A stretch of DNA of 64,000 bases from Bagarius yarrelli (lineage: Eukaryota > Chordata > Actinopteri > Siluriformes > Sisoridae): positions 8,204,763 through 8,268,762 of the forward strand of contig VCAZ01000008.1 of NCBI GenBank assembly GCA_005784505.1, in the 5' to 3' direction. The position numbers and the translations under genes were made by a program. Each line of letters starts with the position of its first letter. Position 1 is the first letter of the stretch. Of the stretch, positions 11,425 through 23,668 are shown one piece after another. The notes beneath the pieces were generated by a model, which worked only from the letters and a program-made list of their open reading frames with translations, did not search any database and was not told the DNA's origin.

Positions 11425-11630
11425 ATTAGAAGACCAGGAAGACTTGTCTTTAAGCTCCACCACTACCAGTCAGCCACCATTGGGTCCCTGAGCAAGACCC
11501 TTCCTGCTCCAGGGGCACTGTAACATACCTGACCCTGTGCTTTGACCCCAACTTTTCAATATGGGATATGTGAAAAAACACATTTCACTGTGCTGTCTAT
11601 GTGACAAATAAAGACATTTTCATTTTTAGT
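11425..11630 (+). mobile_element. SINE-F copy, 5'-truncated
   Basis: Starts inside the tRNA-like head (AGACCAGGAAGACTTG), so box A is missing. It has the core CATTGGGTCCCTGAGCAAGA, then CCTGCTCCAGGGGCACTGTA, CTGACCCTGTGCTTTGACCC and the tail CATTTCACTGTGCTG…GTGACAAATAAAG. The tail resembles the 3' end of LINE-E (27445-27530; 31990-32070). Confidence 0.8.
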
Positions 11631-14600
11631 CTTATCTGTTGGCTAATAATTTTCGAAACATTATTTTAAGGTCGACAAATGACATAGTGTTACATTACCT
11701 TCATCCATCTTTCTCTGAGATGTTAATACAACTGGTCAGGTTATCTAATTGCATAATAAACGAGATTGGTTTATTCACGATGACAGAATTTATCCCTGAC
11801 AGACAGACGGAAAATGGTTTGTGACACTAACATGTTAAAGATGCGAACAAATTACAAGGCCTCCTTTTTTTTCCCAGTCCAGATGATATATATTCATAGT
11901 GACACTCTGGCCATTAGCTAGAGAAACAGAACACCGTTTTGAGGAAAATACTGCTGCAAGGTGATGACTCACATGAAAATGAGCCAGTGAGAGAAAGAGC
12001 GAGCCAGAGAGGCTGCCACGTTAGTAAGTCCTTGCCAGGTCTGTGCATCTAAGCCCAATCAAGCTGTATTCGAACTGGAATAATTTATTCTAAAATGTCC
12101 CACGGGGTCTCTGAGGAGTTTCTACAGACATAGCTCAGTGAGAAACTGTCTGAAAGGTGTGCTAGCTATGTGGGAGGAGTGTGTATGTGTGCCGAGGATA
12201 GGGTGTGATGGCAAAATGAGAACAGCTCTATTACCTCAAACTGTCATTGTAACACTTCTCTGTCACTTAAGGTCACACGGGCAGTAATGTCATGACATGT
12301 TCTGACTCATTTGGGAGTTGTATAAAAATGAGTCTTGACCTTGAGGGCGAGCTTTGACTTCTCTACACCCGGTCGTCCTCATGGAATAAAAATACAAACA
12401 GCTTTGATGCTGTAGCGCTTCTCACATGTTGTGACCCAGTAAGAAGCTTAAAATTTCTTTTTATATAAAAGAATATTTTAGAGCTGCTATTCAGCTTTGT
12501 AGTCTGCTGAATGTGAAACAGTCTGAAAAAACATGTCTTATTTCACAGTGTCCCTACTGCATATCTATCCTTTCATGGTCTCCTTGTTTATTCTAGCCTT
12601 TGAGTCTTTTTTTTAATAATTCCGTTCATCTAGCATGAGTATGAGCACTGCCTTTCTCACCTCCTGCTATGACCTTGTGCAGAACTGTACACAGTATAAA
12701 AAAGAAAGCAAACCAAAACTGCAATCTTGCCAATTGTCTGTTCCAGTGGAGTTTATATTACTATCGTTATGCATCTTGTCTATTCTGGGTGTTCATGCAG
12801 TGATGAACAGAACTTACAATCTGAAATCAAGCGAAATTAGAATGTCTGCACAGACTAATGACATGCGAAGATTGTGGGAATTATGTGAATAACCTTAACA
12901 GACTCAACAAAGGGCTTGCATAGAGGTGAAAAATCCCAGTAGGGCCATACTTGAGAAACAGACTTGAGAGAAGTGAGCCAAAAGAAACTGATGAAGAAGA
13001 TCAAGTGTACCTAGGGTCACCAGGACTTGCCCTAGAGCCAGGCTTAGCTGTTGGATCAATTATCTTGGTTGAACTTGGTTGTAGAATTTATTTACATAAG
13101 GGGGACAGGTGCAAAGTTAGTCGGGTCAAAGAAAAATGAGACCCTTGCATTTAGGGGATTAGGTTGAGGAAACAGCTATCTACCAACTACCGAGGTTGTG
13201 TCCAAGGAGTTTGGCTCCTAGGTACACAGTTAACATATTAGTTGCTTGAACCATTTGGTGTGTTGGTTAACATTTGGGTTTTAGTAACCCTTTTCTCGTT
13301 GGTTATATTTTTAAACTAACCATGCATGAGTTTTAAAGCCGGGACAAATTTAAATGGCAGTCTGGGTTGGCCACATTAAGTTTATTTAAGGATTTGACAA
13401 TTTTATCCCTAATTTGACCCAAATATGTATATTTTTTCTTTTATTGCTAAATGCTTAAATGTTAGCAAACATGATAAAAACTAGCTCATTGCTAATCGCT
13501 AGCTGCAAACGCAGAAAGTGTAAGTAGCAGAAAAAAAATTACAATAACTGCATGTTCTCCATGAAGCTTCCTGACCCTAAAATATCCTCCGTTCGAAGAT
13601 CTAATGTAGGGGATAATTTGCATTCTGACTGACTGGGTTTGAGAATTTAATATCTCACAGCTTCCGTAGTGTCCTTTCAGGATGTGATATGTGTCAGGTG
13701 TAACTTCCACACATGGAAGTTTGGTGTAAAAAGCTATTAAAACTACAGTTGGTCTCTTTACATCAGCTCCATGAGTCTCCCAGAACACAGTGAAGATGGA
13801 CAGCATACGGTGTTGGATCTTGTCAGGATTTAATAGCTCTGGGAGGTACAGTACAGCTCAGAGCTTACAGCTTTGTGTGTGTGTGTGTGCCTCTGCAGCA
13901 ATATAGTCCCTGTCTAGCAAATAGTTGAGACGTGAGTGATGCCAAAGCCTTATCAGTGTGTTTTTGAAAGGAATGATAACCATGACTCGAGCTGGGATGA
14001 AGCAGGGTCCCGACTCAAGGTTAGCTGTGAGACATTCATTATGAAAAATCTCTCTTACTAGAGAAACACATACGAGAATGAAGCAGCTAGTAAGTTTTAC
14101 ATCATATTTTTTTTAATGCGTAAATCAGCTGACGGTTCTGATCTGCATCATAAACGAATTATCTGATAATCACAAGCTTATGAATATTTCCTTAAGCATC
14201 TGTGCTAAAAGGCTAGCCGTAGTCAGTTTAGTAACTGAACTGACCTAACTAGCCTATTGTGCATTTTTTCCAACCTAGTTTATTATTATTATTATCCTTT
14301 GTAATTAAGCTTTTTACAGTATATCTGCATCCAGCAGCAGGATATTTCACACCCTGCTTCATAAAAATGTCTATTTTTTCCATTATCTGATTCATTGCTA
14401 ATAACAGCTTGTTATTTTCTAGCAGCTTCACTCATTGCTGTGTGCTAGGCATCTGGCTGTGATGTGACCATGTTTCCCACAGCTTAAATGAAATTCCTGT
14501 CCCTGATATTAAAATACTGTCACAACCACCGATTTGCTCTGAAATGGAAGTTGTTGCCCACAGGGCTTCCAGTGTTTTTCCATTTTGAAATTAAATTACT

Positions 14601-14957
14601 GTTTTATGACTGGCTTGTGCTGCTGCGTTTTGGTAGGTAACAATCATTTGCCTTGTTTGATTCTCCAGTCATGCTGTCTGCATGAATAAAGTGTAATAAC
14701 TATGCTAGAATTATTTGAAATGTCATAACAGTGTTACGTAAGCAGTTTAATAGAGTCGCATGTAATTTTAAATATCACAAAAAGTACCTAGAAATAAATA
14801 ACTATTTAGAATGGTAATATTCAGCAAACTGTACTATTGCAGTTACTGTATTAGACATGTACTGATTAAAAGTGACTGATATTTGTTTTTTGGTTTTTTT
14901 TGCTCTCTATCTATCTATCTATCGATTAATTAATCAAATTAAATCCACAATACGGTT
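11631..14957. other. long gene-free stretch, few repeats
   Basis: About 3.3 kb almost free of recognisable dispersed repeats, which is unusual here. It holds a short GT run (about 13873-13890), a short ATT run (about 14280-14295) and a CTAT repeat (about 14906-14924). Frames of 60-104 codons (e.g. 12635-12892 plus, 13492-13806 minus) show no known domain. A TATA-like TGTATAAAAAT at 12317-12327 has no supporting context. Confidence 0.5.
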
Positions 14958-14998
14958 AGCAACCCAACATCTTAACCACTGAGCTACCACCTTTCCTC
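14958..14998 (-). mobile_element. short relic of a tRNA-type SINE head
   Basis: ATCTTAACCACTGAGCTACC matches the complement of the box-A end of SINE-B. Too short to assign to a family with certainty. Confidence 0.45.
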
Positions 14999-15049
14999 TC
15001 CCCTCTCTATACCTTAGATATATGAAGAGATGCCTGGTTGCTGGTGCAG

Positions 15050-15850
15050 GGTCTAGAAGTCGGGGATTTTTGTAGACATGTAACACTTGTGACAGATGCC
15101 TTACTCACAGGCTGTGGAGCAATCATAAGTGGCAGCTACACTCAAGGGCTGTGGAATGATACTCATCTCTCATGGCACATAAATAGCCTGGAGATGCAGT
15201 GATCAAAGCACTTTCAGTGATTAAAGCACTTCAACCACCTACCAATCCTGAGCAGTCGGCATGTACATACAGGCAACATGTCATTGGTCACCCAAATCAA
15301 CCACCAGGGAGGTCTGTGTTCGAAGCCCGCTTTACAAGCTAGCGGAAACTTTGCTAACTAAAAGCAACGTATATCCCAGGGTCCACTTCACCCAGAAGTG
15401 GTGAAGCCCCTATATAAACGCTTTGGCTGAGCTAAGGTATACCTATTTAGCATCACAAGAGATGACTCACTGTCCACTTTGGTTCTTGATGGGGCCTCTA
15501 GCCCCGCTGGGTCTGGACAACATGTTACAAACATGTACACATCTGTACATATTTGCCATGATCACGCAGCCCTTCTAAAGCGAGGACAGGGTCACACTTC
15601 TATTGGTATGGCCTTCAAAACCAGTTTCCGTTATAGACAGCCATCTTTTCAAGATACCCATCAGAATGGATCTCCACTCGCAAGTTGTGGGTTTCCATGA
15701 GGGTTTACGGGTCCTAACAGCAGGTTTCTCGACTGAAGTCGTTGCGATTGTACTTCAATCCAGAGCTCACGGCACAAGGAAATTCTGCTCTCTTGGAGCG
15801 AGATACACATTTATTCACACAATACAGACAATATGGAGATGCCAATAAAT
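15050..15850 (+). pseudogene. DIRS-type retroelement relic: RNase H region and adjoining pol part
   Basis: In one frame (from 15089) it reads TDALLTGCGAI … GLW … HINSLEM, two TGA stops, LKHF, then NMSLVTQINHQGGL and LHPEVVKPLYKRFG. This follows the order of the RNase H domain of DIRS/tyrosine-recombinase retroelements (TDAS.TGWG, HIN.LEM, DN..VV.YINHQGG, then LHPEVV..I..RFG). After a +1 frameshift near 15445 the next conserved block follows, LASQEMTHCPLWF and APLGLDN, and then a wide match to the segment before the recombinase (PIRMDLHSQ; SRAHGTRKFCSL). An in-frame stop near 15577 and loss of the recombinase domain show it is dead. No split direct or inverted repeats were found. Confidence 0.75.
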
Positions 15851-16555
15851 CTACAGTCTACATATCTTGACGGGTAGGAATCCACTCTCACAAAGTGAGG
15901 ATGAGAATCCGAACCACTAACAACAGAAAAAAAAAAGTTAGGATTTATCTAATTAACAAAATTAACCTGAGAAAGTTAGGCGAAATGGGAGGACAAAAAG
16001 GACAGTCCACATCCAGAAAATTACTAAAACAAGTCCTTGTGCATGGCCAAGTTAATCCAAGTAAATTCACCAAGTAAATTCACTCGGGCTCAGCACTCCT
16101 CAGTCGGATACCAGCCAAAGTGATATATTATTTGTGCTTCTCTGACAGCTTCCACTTTCCAAGTGATTAAATTTACCAAATCGAGGCAACAGGCCTGCAC
16201 ACACACATTCACAAACACATCTACACAAGGTAACACAACTCATTTCAAATTCTATCTTCTTTTCCTGAGTGGTCTTTGCCACACCATAGTCCCAGAACCA
16301 ATGCTGACTTTTTTTACATCTTAGCTTTGCATATCACTGCCTTTACTATCAAAATAAGTCTTAGGTGTTAAATATCAATAGCTTTTTTTGCTTCTTTTTT
16401 TTTTTTTTGCATCACAGTTTGGTACTGCAATGCCTCATACTAGAAGGCCCTCCAGTAGGTAGTGAATAGTGTTAGAGTTACTGGAGCCACATATTAAAAA
16501 GAAGACCAACAATTTTTGTGAACTAATTGATTGTAAACAAAGACTTACAGTTGTA
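15851..16555. other. gene-free stretch
   Basis: May include decayed continuation of the DIRS relic, but no motif is readable. A T run lies near 16396-16409. Confidence 0.4.
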
Positions 16556-16800
16556 ACAGGACTCCACTGAGGCGAGACTTATAGAGACAGTTTATTTACA
16601 AAGTGACTATTTACAGAAACACTAGACAAAACAACAAACATAAATATACACTGAACACATTTACCAAACAAGACACACCTGAACACAATCACAAACACAG
16701 GACTGAACAATCAATGAGAACAAGACACAAGGACAAAGAGAATGCACATGACAGGAAAACATGTGGACAAAACGGGAAATAAACAAAACAAACAATAACA
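16556..16800 (-). mobile_element. possible retroelement UTR or LTR relic
   Basis: The complement has repeated TGTGTTCAGTG / CTGTGTTTGTG-type wording, then AATAAACTGTCTCTATAAGT and ends GAGTCCTGTTACA. An AATAAA followed by a short 3' end is the usual look of fish LTR or retroelement 3' regions. No coding part or paired LTR was found, so the class is uncertain. Confidence 0.35.
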
Positions 16801-16805
16801 TAATT

Positions 16806-16862
16806 TAAGCTATTCTAGCTAGCTAGCACATCATAGCTTAGCTAGCTAGCATAGCTTAGCTT
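16806..16862. repeat. TAGC-rich short tandem repeat
   Basis: Repeated TAGCTAGC and ATAGCTTAGCT units, self-complementary, so able to form short hairpins. Confidence 0.8.
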
Positions 16863-16910
16863 ACCAAAACAAAACATGAAACAAGAACCTTACAGCAGTA
16901 TGTCTAAGCC

Positions 16911-17110
16911 AGGGTCGGCAACCTTTAACAACAATTTAAGAAAAGTTTCTACAGAAAAAAAACACCCTGGAGTGTTATGTATATATAAAATTACTAAACT
17001 ACTACAGCGAACATTGTGTCTGCGTGCAACAAAAGATATTTTGAACTCCGGAATAACGCTGGAATGAAGTATACATATCATACAATTATCAATGTTTATT
17101 TGAGTCATCT
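16911..17110 (+). mobile_element. possible 5' end of a hAT-like element
   Basis: CAGGGTCGGCAACCTTTAAC resembles the CAGGGGTCGGCAACC terminus common to hAT elements of vertebrates, followed by the expected AGAAAAAAAACACCCTGGAG-like interior. No matching inverted right end was found, so boundaries are unknown. Confidence 0.4.
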
Positions 17111-18653
17111 TCGTATTTATTTAATATAAAGTGAAACCTAAATAATCCACCTGCAGCAAACCAAAAGTGCAAACCAAAATTTTGTCCGCTCCTGTGTGCT
17201 ATCGTCTTTTTAATCGTGTTCACCGGAAGCGTGCAGACAGCTGTCAACCTAAATATATAAAGGACTATTTCACTGAACAATGTAAAATATATTATAATAA
17301 TATTAAATTTAAATATTTATTTTAGATGGTTAATATCTCCACATCAGGTCTATAAGAGTATTGTAAACTGTGGTCTGTGAGGCGTGAACTGTTGTGTTCC
17401 GTGAAATGTTGAGATTCTGCACATGACCGCTAGGTGGAAGTACAACACCATGATGGCAACAGGTGGGAGGATGAAAAAGAGGGTTTTGCTAGAGAAGGAT
17501 TTAAGTGGTCCGGTAAATTCACTGCCATAAAATAATCCCTGTTGTTTATACCCGAGTTCGGGTCTCCTTTCTGTTCAGTCGCAGCATCACATAAGCAATG
17601 TTTTTATATAGTTGATATTGGAAAAGACTTGCTCACATACGTGTGTGGATCTGAAAAGGTAGCAAGAACTTAAGGAAAAATGAAACCCACTTTTTTTTTT
17701 CCCTGCTTTGTTTCATATGCAACATTAAACCCTTTTTGTGCAAACGGTGCACCTTTTTCCTGCTTTTCTTGTGCAATTTTTTGTTAATTAATGCTTAATG
17801 ATTTTATGCACAAGCTGACCAGACATTCATCGTCTATGGTCACAGCTCACTTTAAGCAGGCCTAAGAGTATTTTACTCATTTTATTGCAATAATCAGCAT
17901 GCTGTAGTAGTAATGTTTTTATTTATTTATTTAGATGCCATATTTGATAACTCTCTTTATGTGCACGTCCTCTGGTGTTTATTCATACTCTTAATTAATT
18001 TGTAATTATATCCCAATAGTACATATTGCACTTGAATGTTTTTCTATATAAATTATGTTGTGGTAAAATTATACTTGTAACTCTGGACCTCAGTCAAGAC
18101 CACAATAAGGGAAAATAAGCAAAATTTACTCTATTAATATTTAACTGTCGAAAAGGCTCATGAATCTAAGGTTAGATCTAATATGTAAACACAAATTTTA
18201 AAAAAACTTTTTACTACATACACAGCATTTAAGCAGCAGCATCAAAGGTGTATGTCTAAAACCATCTGACAGGAAGAGGATGATGCCTAACATCTGACAC
18301 AGTGAGGATGATGGGTAAAAGATTAACAAGTAAGTGCTCAACGATCAGAGCTGCAGATTCACACAGCTCAAGTTTTATTAATATAGATTTTACTCAAAAT
18401 AGATAACTTTGGTTATTTCTACGTGAAGACTTCTTCTTCTAAGGACAATTTTGTCTTAATATCAGGTGCCATAAAGAAAAAAAAAAAAACTAGCTGACAA
18501 CTGATTCATATAGCACACCAAACTGGACTACACTTTCAAAATGTTAAATCTTTCCAATTGGTTGGATTATATCAAATTTTGTATCAGATTATATCAAAGA
18601 TGTGTGTTGCATTTAATGGTTTGTCTTCTGAATTAAGCCATTGTTATACTCCT
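17111..18653. other. gene-free stretch
   Basis: About 17383-17600 is less AT-rich and contains CGAGTTCGGGTCTCCTTTCT and GCAGCATCACA, reminiscent of an LTR end. There is no second copy in the window to confirm it. The remainder is AT-rich with an A run near 18478-18489. Confidence 0.4.
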
Positions 18654-19412
18654 CACTTAATTTCACCTCACCTCAAATAACTCAACAAATCTCCTCAATT
18701 CATGACTTAACAAATCTTCTTAATTAAAATAACCCAACAAATCCCCTAAATTCTTATAACTCAACAAATCCTCTCAACTCAATTAATTCACAAATCAACT
18801 TAATTAAAATGACGCAACAAATCTCTTTAATCTATATGACCCAACAAAATCCATTCAAATGACTCAGCAAATCTTCTCAACTCAAATAACTCAACAATTC
18901 TCTTCAGTTAAAATGAGACAACAAATCTCCTTAATTCAAATGACTCAACAAATCTTATCCATTCAAATGACTCAGCAAATCTTCTCAACTCAAATAATCC
19001 CCACAAATCTACTAAATTCAATTGACTCAACAAATCTCCTCAGTTCAAATGACTCAGCAAATCTTTTCAACTCAAATATCTCAAAAATCTCCTCAATGCA
19101 AATGACTCAACAAATCTCCTTAGATCAAATGACTCACTGAATCTCCTCAATTTATATCACCCAACAAATCTTATCAAGTCAAATGACTCAGCAAATCTTC
19201 TCAACTCAAATTACTTAAAAATTCCCTAAATAACAAATCTCCTTTATTAAAATGACTCAATAAATCTCCTCAATTCAAATGACTTAACAAATCTTTTCAA
19301 CTCAAATATCTCAAAAATCTCCTCAATGCAAATGACTCAGCAAGCCTTCTCAACTCAAATAATTCAACAAATCTCCTTTATTAAAATGACTCAATAAATC
19401 TCCTCGATTTAA
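18654..19412. repeat. 27-bp minisatellite, first part
   Basis: About 28 diverged tandem units of roughly 27 bp with consensus AAATGACTCAACAAATCTCC plus TCAATTC. Because 27 bp is nine codons, the array can be read as a 9-residue repeat (MTQQIFSTQ) and gives a 93-codon frame at 18859-19140 that should not be mistaken for a gene. Confidence 0.92.
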
Positions 19413-19700
19413 ATTCAATTCAATTTTATTTTATTTGTTTAGCGCTTTTTACAATGGTGATTGTCACAAAGCAGCTTTACACAATTGAAGAAATTATGAA
19501 ATAAAATAAAACAGAAATCAGTTTGTCCCTGATGAGCAAGCCGGGGGCGACGGTGGCAAGGAAAAACTCCCTGAGATGGAATAGGAAGAAGAAAACCACC
19601 AGGGTGACCAAGGACATCCCACTTCGCCATACAGACGTTCCATCTGTTCTTTAAGGACTAATGATTTAAGTTGTCCACACACACACAATGTAACCACATT
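19413..19700 (+). mobile_element. Rep-C copy splitting the minisatellite
   Basis: Starts AAATTCAATTCAATTTTATT and TTGTTTAGCGCTTTTTACAA, with AAAGCAGCTTTACAC, CCCTGATGAGCAAGCC and GGCAAGGAAAAACTCCCTGA, all shared with the other Rep-C copies. The 3' half is rearranged. The 27-bp array resumes directly after it. Confidence 0.8.
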
Positions 19701-19822
19701 ATATGACCCAACAAATATTCTCAACTCAAATAACTCCAAAAATCCCTAAATTCATATGACTTAACAAATCTCAATTAAAATATTTAACAAATCTCCCTAA
19801 TTCATATGACTCAACAAAGCTT
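19701..19822. repeat. 27-bp minisatellite, second part
   Basis: About four more units (TATGACCCAACAAATATTCTC, CATATGACTTAACAAATCTC, CATATGACTCAACAAAGC) in the same orientation as the main array. They are separated from it only by Rep-C. Confidence 0.85.
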
Positions 19823-20983
19823 ATTCATTCTAGTTTGTCTATTTACATTCTATTTTGTCTATTTACAAGTGGTGCCAATATGTTTGAAGCTGACTCTACA
19901 GAGCTCAGACTCAGTTCCCCCCATGAGACATGAGACGGATATGATAATTTATTGTAAAAACAGACTGGTGCCCGGCTTGGTGATTCATTGCCCGTGTTGC
20001 CACCCATAATTAAGCCCCCTGCTGAATAATTCTGTTTTCTGAGGCTGTGTCTCAGCTCAGTGTGATGTTGGGGATCAGATGATGCATTCAGCATGATGGA
20101 AGTGTGTGTGCAAAACTAACAGTGATAATCTCCCTCTCTCTCTCTCTTTCTCTTTCTCTCTTTCCTTCTTTCAGTCTCTTTTTAACTTGTGACCAGTTTG
20201 AAATTCATATTCATAGATAGTGTGTGAAAGCAGACAGTCTGTGTATTTTGCTTTCCCGGGGTCTGAAATGTGTGTGTGACCTGTGTACTGCACATAATCT
20301 GTCTTATATAATATCCTGTTAAATTACTAATATTCATTTTTTTACAGTTACCGGTTCTTTATAGTGGCAAGAGTTGGTTAAAGCTGATTCCCTCAGGAGC
20401 TCTGAGCCACTTTCAACTGTTCAAACATGAGCATAAAAATGACCTTGGAACTGCTTTAAGAACACATATTTTTACCCGATAGACCTCCCGATGGTGCAAT
20501 TACTGCATGAAAGAAGTTTTCTCAAAGTTATATCATTAAGGCTGAATTATCCCAATTATCCCGAAGGTGCTGTTGGTGCAAACGGGAGAGATTTATGTGC
20601 TACTTTACGTCTCACACTTGCGTTGTTCCATTAAGAATTACGAGCAGCTGGGATACGGTAGTAAACAGTCTCATTATCATCTAGGTTTATTCCATAGCCT
20701 GCACTTAAATAACTCAAAAAGTTATTCAAACAGGACGGACGAGTTAATGCGCAGAACGACTCAGATACGACAATTCTCACTGGAATACTTGTGTTCTGCT
20801 GTCTATACTTCAGGCATCAGTAATACAGATGCAGAGTTAAAGGATTGTTTTTAGAGGATAGAGTTCGTTTATTAAAAGAGGGATTTATTTAAACATATGG
20901 CAACGTGTGACCTTAATGAGAGAAAGCCGGCATTTAAAAAGACAATTACTCAGATGACCATGTTGCCCTTAAAAAAATGATTT

Positions 20984-20987
<4 letters not shown>
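19823..20987. other. gene-free stretch
   Basis: Contains a short CT tract (20132-20170). Frames of 67-95 codons are unremarkable. Confidence 0.5.
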
Positions 20988-21046
<59 letters not shown>

Positions 21047-21130
21047 GTCTCTCTGTCTTTGTCTCTCTCTTTCAATTTCTCCCTCCCTCTTTCTGTCTTT
21101 CTTTTTCTCCCTCCTCTCTTTCCCTCTCTC

Positions 21131-21172
<42 letters not shown>

Positions 21173-21447
21173 ATTTCTCCCTCCCTCTTTCTAACTTTCT
21201 TTTTCTCCCCCTCTCTTTCCCTCTCTTTCTCCCCCCCTCTCTTTCTCTCTCTCTCTCTTTCTATTTCTCCCTCCCTCTTTCTAACTTTCTTCTTCTCCCC
21301 CTCTCTTTCCCTCACTCTCTCTCTTCCTTCCCCTCTCTCTCTCTCTCTCTCTCTTTCTATTTCTCCCTCCCTTTCTATCTCCCCCCCCCCCTCTGTGTTC
21401 CTTCCTCTGTCTCATTTACTTGTTCTCTCTCTCTCTTATTCATTTTT
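20988..21447. repeat. second CT-rich higher-order array
   Basis: (CT)n blocks with a recurring segment starting ATTTCTCCCTCCCTCTTTCT near 21075, 21174, 21264 and 21360, a period of about 90-99 bp. Shared sub-blocks include AACTTTCTTTTTCTCCCCCT. Frames of 222 and 136 codons here are repeat artefacts. Confidence 0.9.
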
Positions 21448-22193
21448 GTTACACACTCTATGCCTATAACTCCCTATCGGTCTAGTGACGGTTGCCAGTT
21501 TACACCTCACCCACTATGTATTTCACCTACTGTAAACAAGCAGGCACCATTGAGCTGTCAAGATGAGAGGAAGATTACGGCGTTAGATCACTTTTACAGA
21601 GCAGCTACTTATAAAATCAGCTTACACGTTATCACGTGTGTCTGAGGATAAGACATTAAACCGCGTTTGACGTATTTGCTCAAGCATCGATTTCTAAAGC
21701 GGTAGGGACTCTTCGCTTGTTTCTGCCATGATGACACAGCACCAAAGAAGTTTGCAAAGCAGCTTTGCCTCTTAGCGAACGAAAAATTGTAAATATGCAG
21801 TGTGCATCTTGTCAGACAGCACCATGCGTTTCATTTAATCGGGTAAACGGAATTGTAAAATAATGTAAGATTTCTTGCATTGTATGCCATTTTTCAGCAT
21901 CTAATTACACCAGCTTCTCAATATTCCCAGGCTGAGAATTTTACTGTAAGCAGATGTCGGCTGCAATTGGATTTAAAGCATGTGAATTGGAGAGGGAGAG
22001 TAAATGAGTTAGACAGACCTTATTGGTGCTGTCACTTGTGCAGTATATGTTGTCAGCTGCACCGCAGGAATGAGTAATTCTTTGGTAAAAAGAAAAAAAA
22101 AATAGCAAGTGAATGTGTTTAAACTAATTTTTTTCTATTATAAGAAAAGGCGGAGAGCCTAAATAAGAAATATATCAAAAATAATATTTACCT
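21448..22193. other. gene-free stretch
   Basis: No repeat or coding signal recognised beyond an A run near 22090-22102. Confidence 0.5.
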
Positions 22194-22551
22194 GGGCAGC
22201 ACAGTGGCTTATTGCTTAACACTGATGCCTCCAGGGTATAATTCCCAGGCAGGGGCTTTTCTGTGTGGAATTTGCATGTTTTTCCTATGCTTGCGTGGGT
22301 TTACTTCGTGTTCTTTGATTTCCAGTCCAAAAACATGTATGTTAGGTTGATTGGTGATTTTAAATTGCCCATAGAGTGAGTGTGAGTGTGTATGTGGCCC
22401 TGTGATGGACTGGTGACCTGTCCGGGTGTACCCCTTCTGCCTTTCGCCCTTTTAGAGACGGCTAGGATAAGCTCCAGCAGATCCTTGTGAGCCCGAATTA
22501 GGGAATAGGTGGATATAAAAGACGAATAAATGAATGAATTAATGAATGAAA
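22194..22551 (+). mobile_element. SINE-A copy, full length with small deletion
   Basis: Head GGGCAGCACAGTGGCTTATT, with about 15-20 bp lost between the box A side and a degraded box B (GGTATAATTCC). The complete middle and 3' domains follow and a long imperfect GAATAAATGAATGAATTAAT tail. No clear target-site duplication. Confidence 0.9.
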
Positions 22552-22635
22552 ACAGATTTAACAACAGGCAAAGCAGCAGGAAAAACATCCTATTGTATTA
22601 TTATGGTAGTTTAAAGTTATCTTAGTCCAGAGCTT

Positions 22636-23152
22636 AAGTCGGGTTTACACAGCAATTATTTTAATGATTGTTGCTTGTCAAACTGTACCAACATGATCAC
22701 AATGTCGCACTGTGGGGTTTCTGTCGTCAAACAGCTGAAGAAACGGACACACATAAGAAGACTCATTGTTTTACATTGTTTATCTGTGACACATTCGGTA
22801 ACCTGCGTTCTGTTGTTAAATGCTAGCTAGCAGCAAATAAGCGTTAATTTTGCTCTTGACTTAACACAATATTTTTTTTCCTTGCTATGATGTCCAAATG
22901 ACTCTGTTTGGCATTTTCCTAAGGTGGTTTTAAGTTACACTTGGTGTACCGTTCGTCTTGGTTGAAATCACAATGCAGGAAAGTGTCTGTAATGTTCTGA
23001 CAGAGGTAAAAAACTGATCAGCCAATAAACATGTCAAACTAACAATCAAAGACAACAAATTTTAGCGTAGGATTAGAGGAATCTTTTAGGGTTTTATGAT
23101 TGGACTCAGACGATCAAATCGTGGCCAAAATCAGACAGTGTAAGCCTGGCTT
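22636..23152 (-). mobile_element. MITE-H copy 1, complete, about 515 bp
   Basis: Terminal inverted repeats GTCGGGTTTACACAG (left) and, as complement of the right end, GCCAGGCTTACACTG, with TTAA/TTA at the junctions. Taking the 46282 and 57225 copies as plus, this one is reversed. It carries both halves found separately in those copies (the CACGATTT..TCGTCTGA side and the GAACGCAGGTTACCGAATG side) with no insertion, so it defines the full element. No transposase frame. PIF/Harbinger-like is the likeliest class but the TSD is unresolved. Confidence 0.75.
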
Positions 23153-23668
23153 AGGACAAGGTGACCAGGAAGTGGTAAGCTATAAATCAGGGGATGAAGA
23201 TATCTGCTGGCAGGGTGATGTAATGTGGATGGGAGGATGGAGGATTCTGAGCCAAGTTAACTGCACCATATTGGGTGAATTATTGATTCACACCTTTAGT
23301 TCGATTTTATGTAATATTTACTTTCGGTGCTTAGGTGACCTGTGTAAGATGCCATGAATTTGCAAACATTTTACATTACTGCATCTATGTGTCGCAGAAA
23401 TATACTAGTCAGCAGCTTGGAAAAATGTGTGTAATGAGAGGAGACATGGATAGTCCAGTTTCATCCTGAGAGCTGCTGCGAGCCTATAAATGATTCACAA
23501 TTTTTCCCAGTTTGCTAAAATATTGATGAGCCTATTCAGATCAGTCACGCTGACCCTTATTAGTCTACCGTCAATCGCTATTAATACACACTTATTTTCT
23601 CAATTATTTCTTCTCTTCTATTGTTCCCATTTTTCTCTTTGCAATTTCTTTCTTTTCCTATTTCTTTT

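Noticed and set aside
11209..11523. 104-codon plus frame as a gene
   Set aside because: Its last third is SINE-F sequence and an opposite frame overlaps it; no domain seen.
12317..12327. TATA box with downstream start
   Set aside because: An isolated TATAAAAA word in AT-rich DNA with no exon or other promoter element.
13492..13806. 104-codon minus frame as a secreted or membrane protein
   Set aside because: The only hydrophobic stretch is at the C-terminus, there is no recognised family, and long frames of this size are expected by chance in 64 kb.
18859..19140. 93-codon MTQQ-repeat frame as a repeat protein, or the array as CRISPR
   Set aside because: It follows the 27-bp minisatellite exactly; units are adjacent without unique spacers and no cas genes or bacterial context exist.
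20977..21645. 222-codon and 136-codon Ser/Leu-rich frames
   Set aside because: Same artefact in the second CT array.
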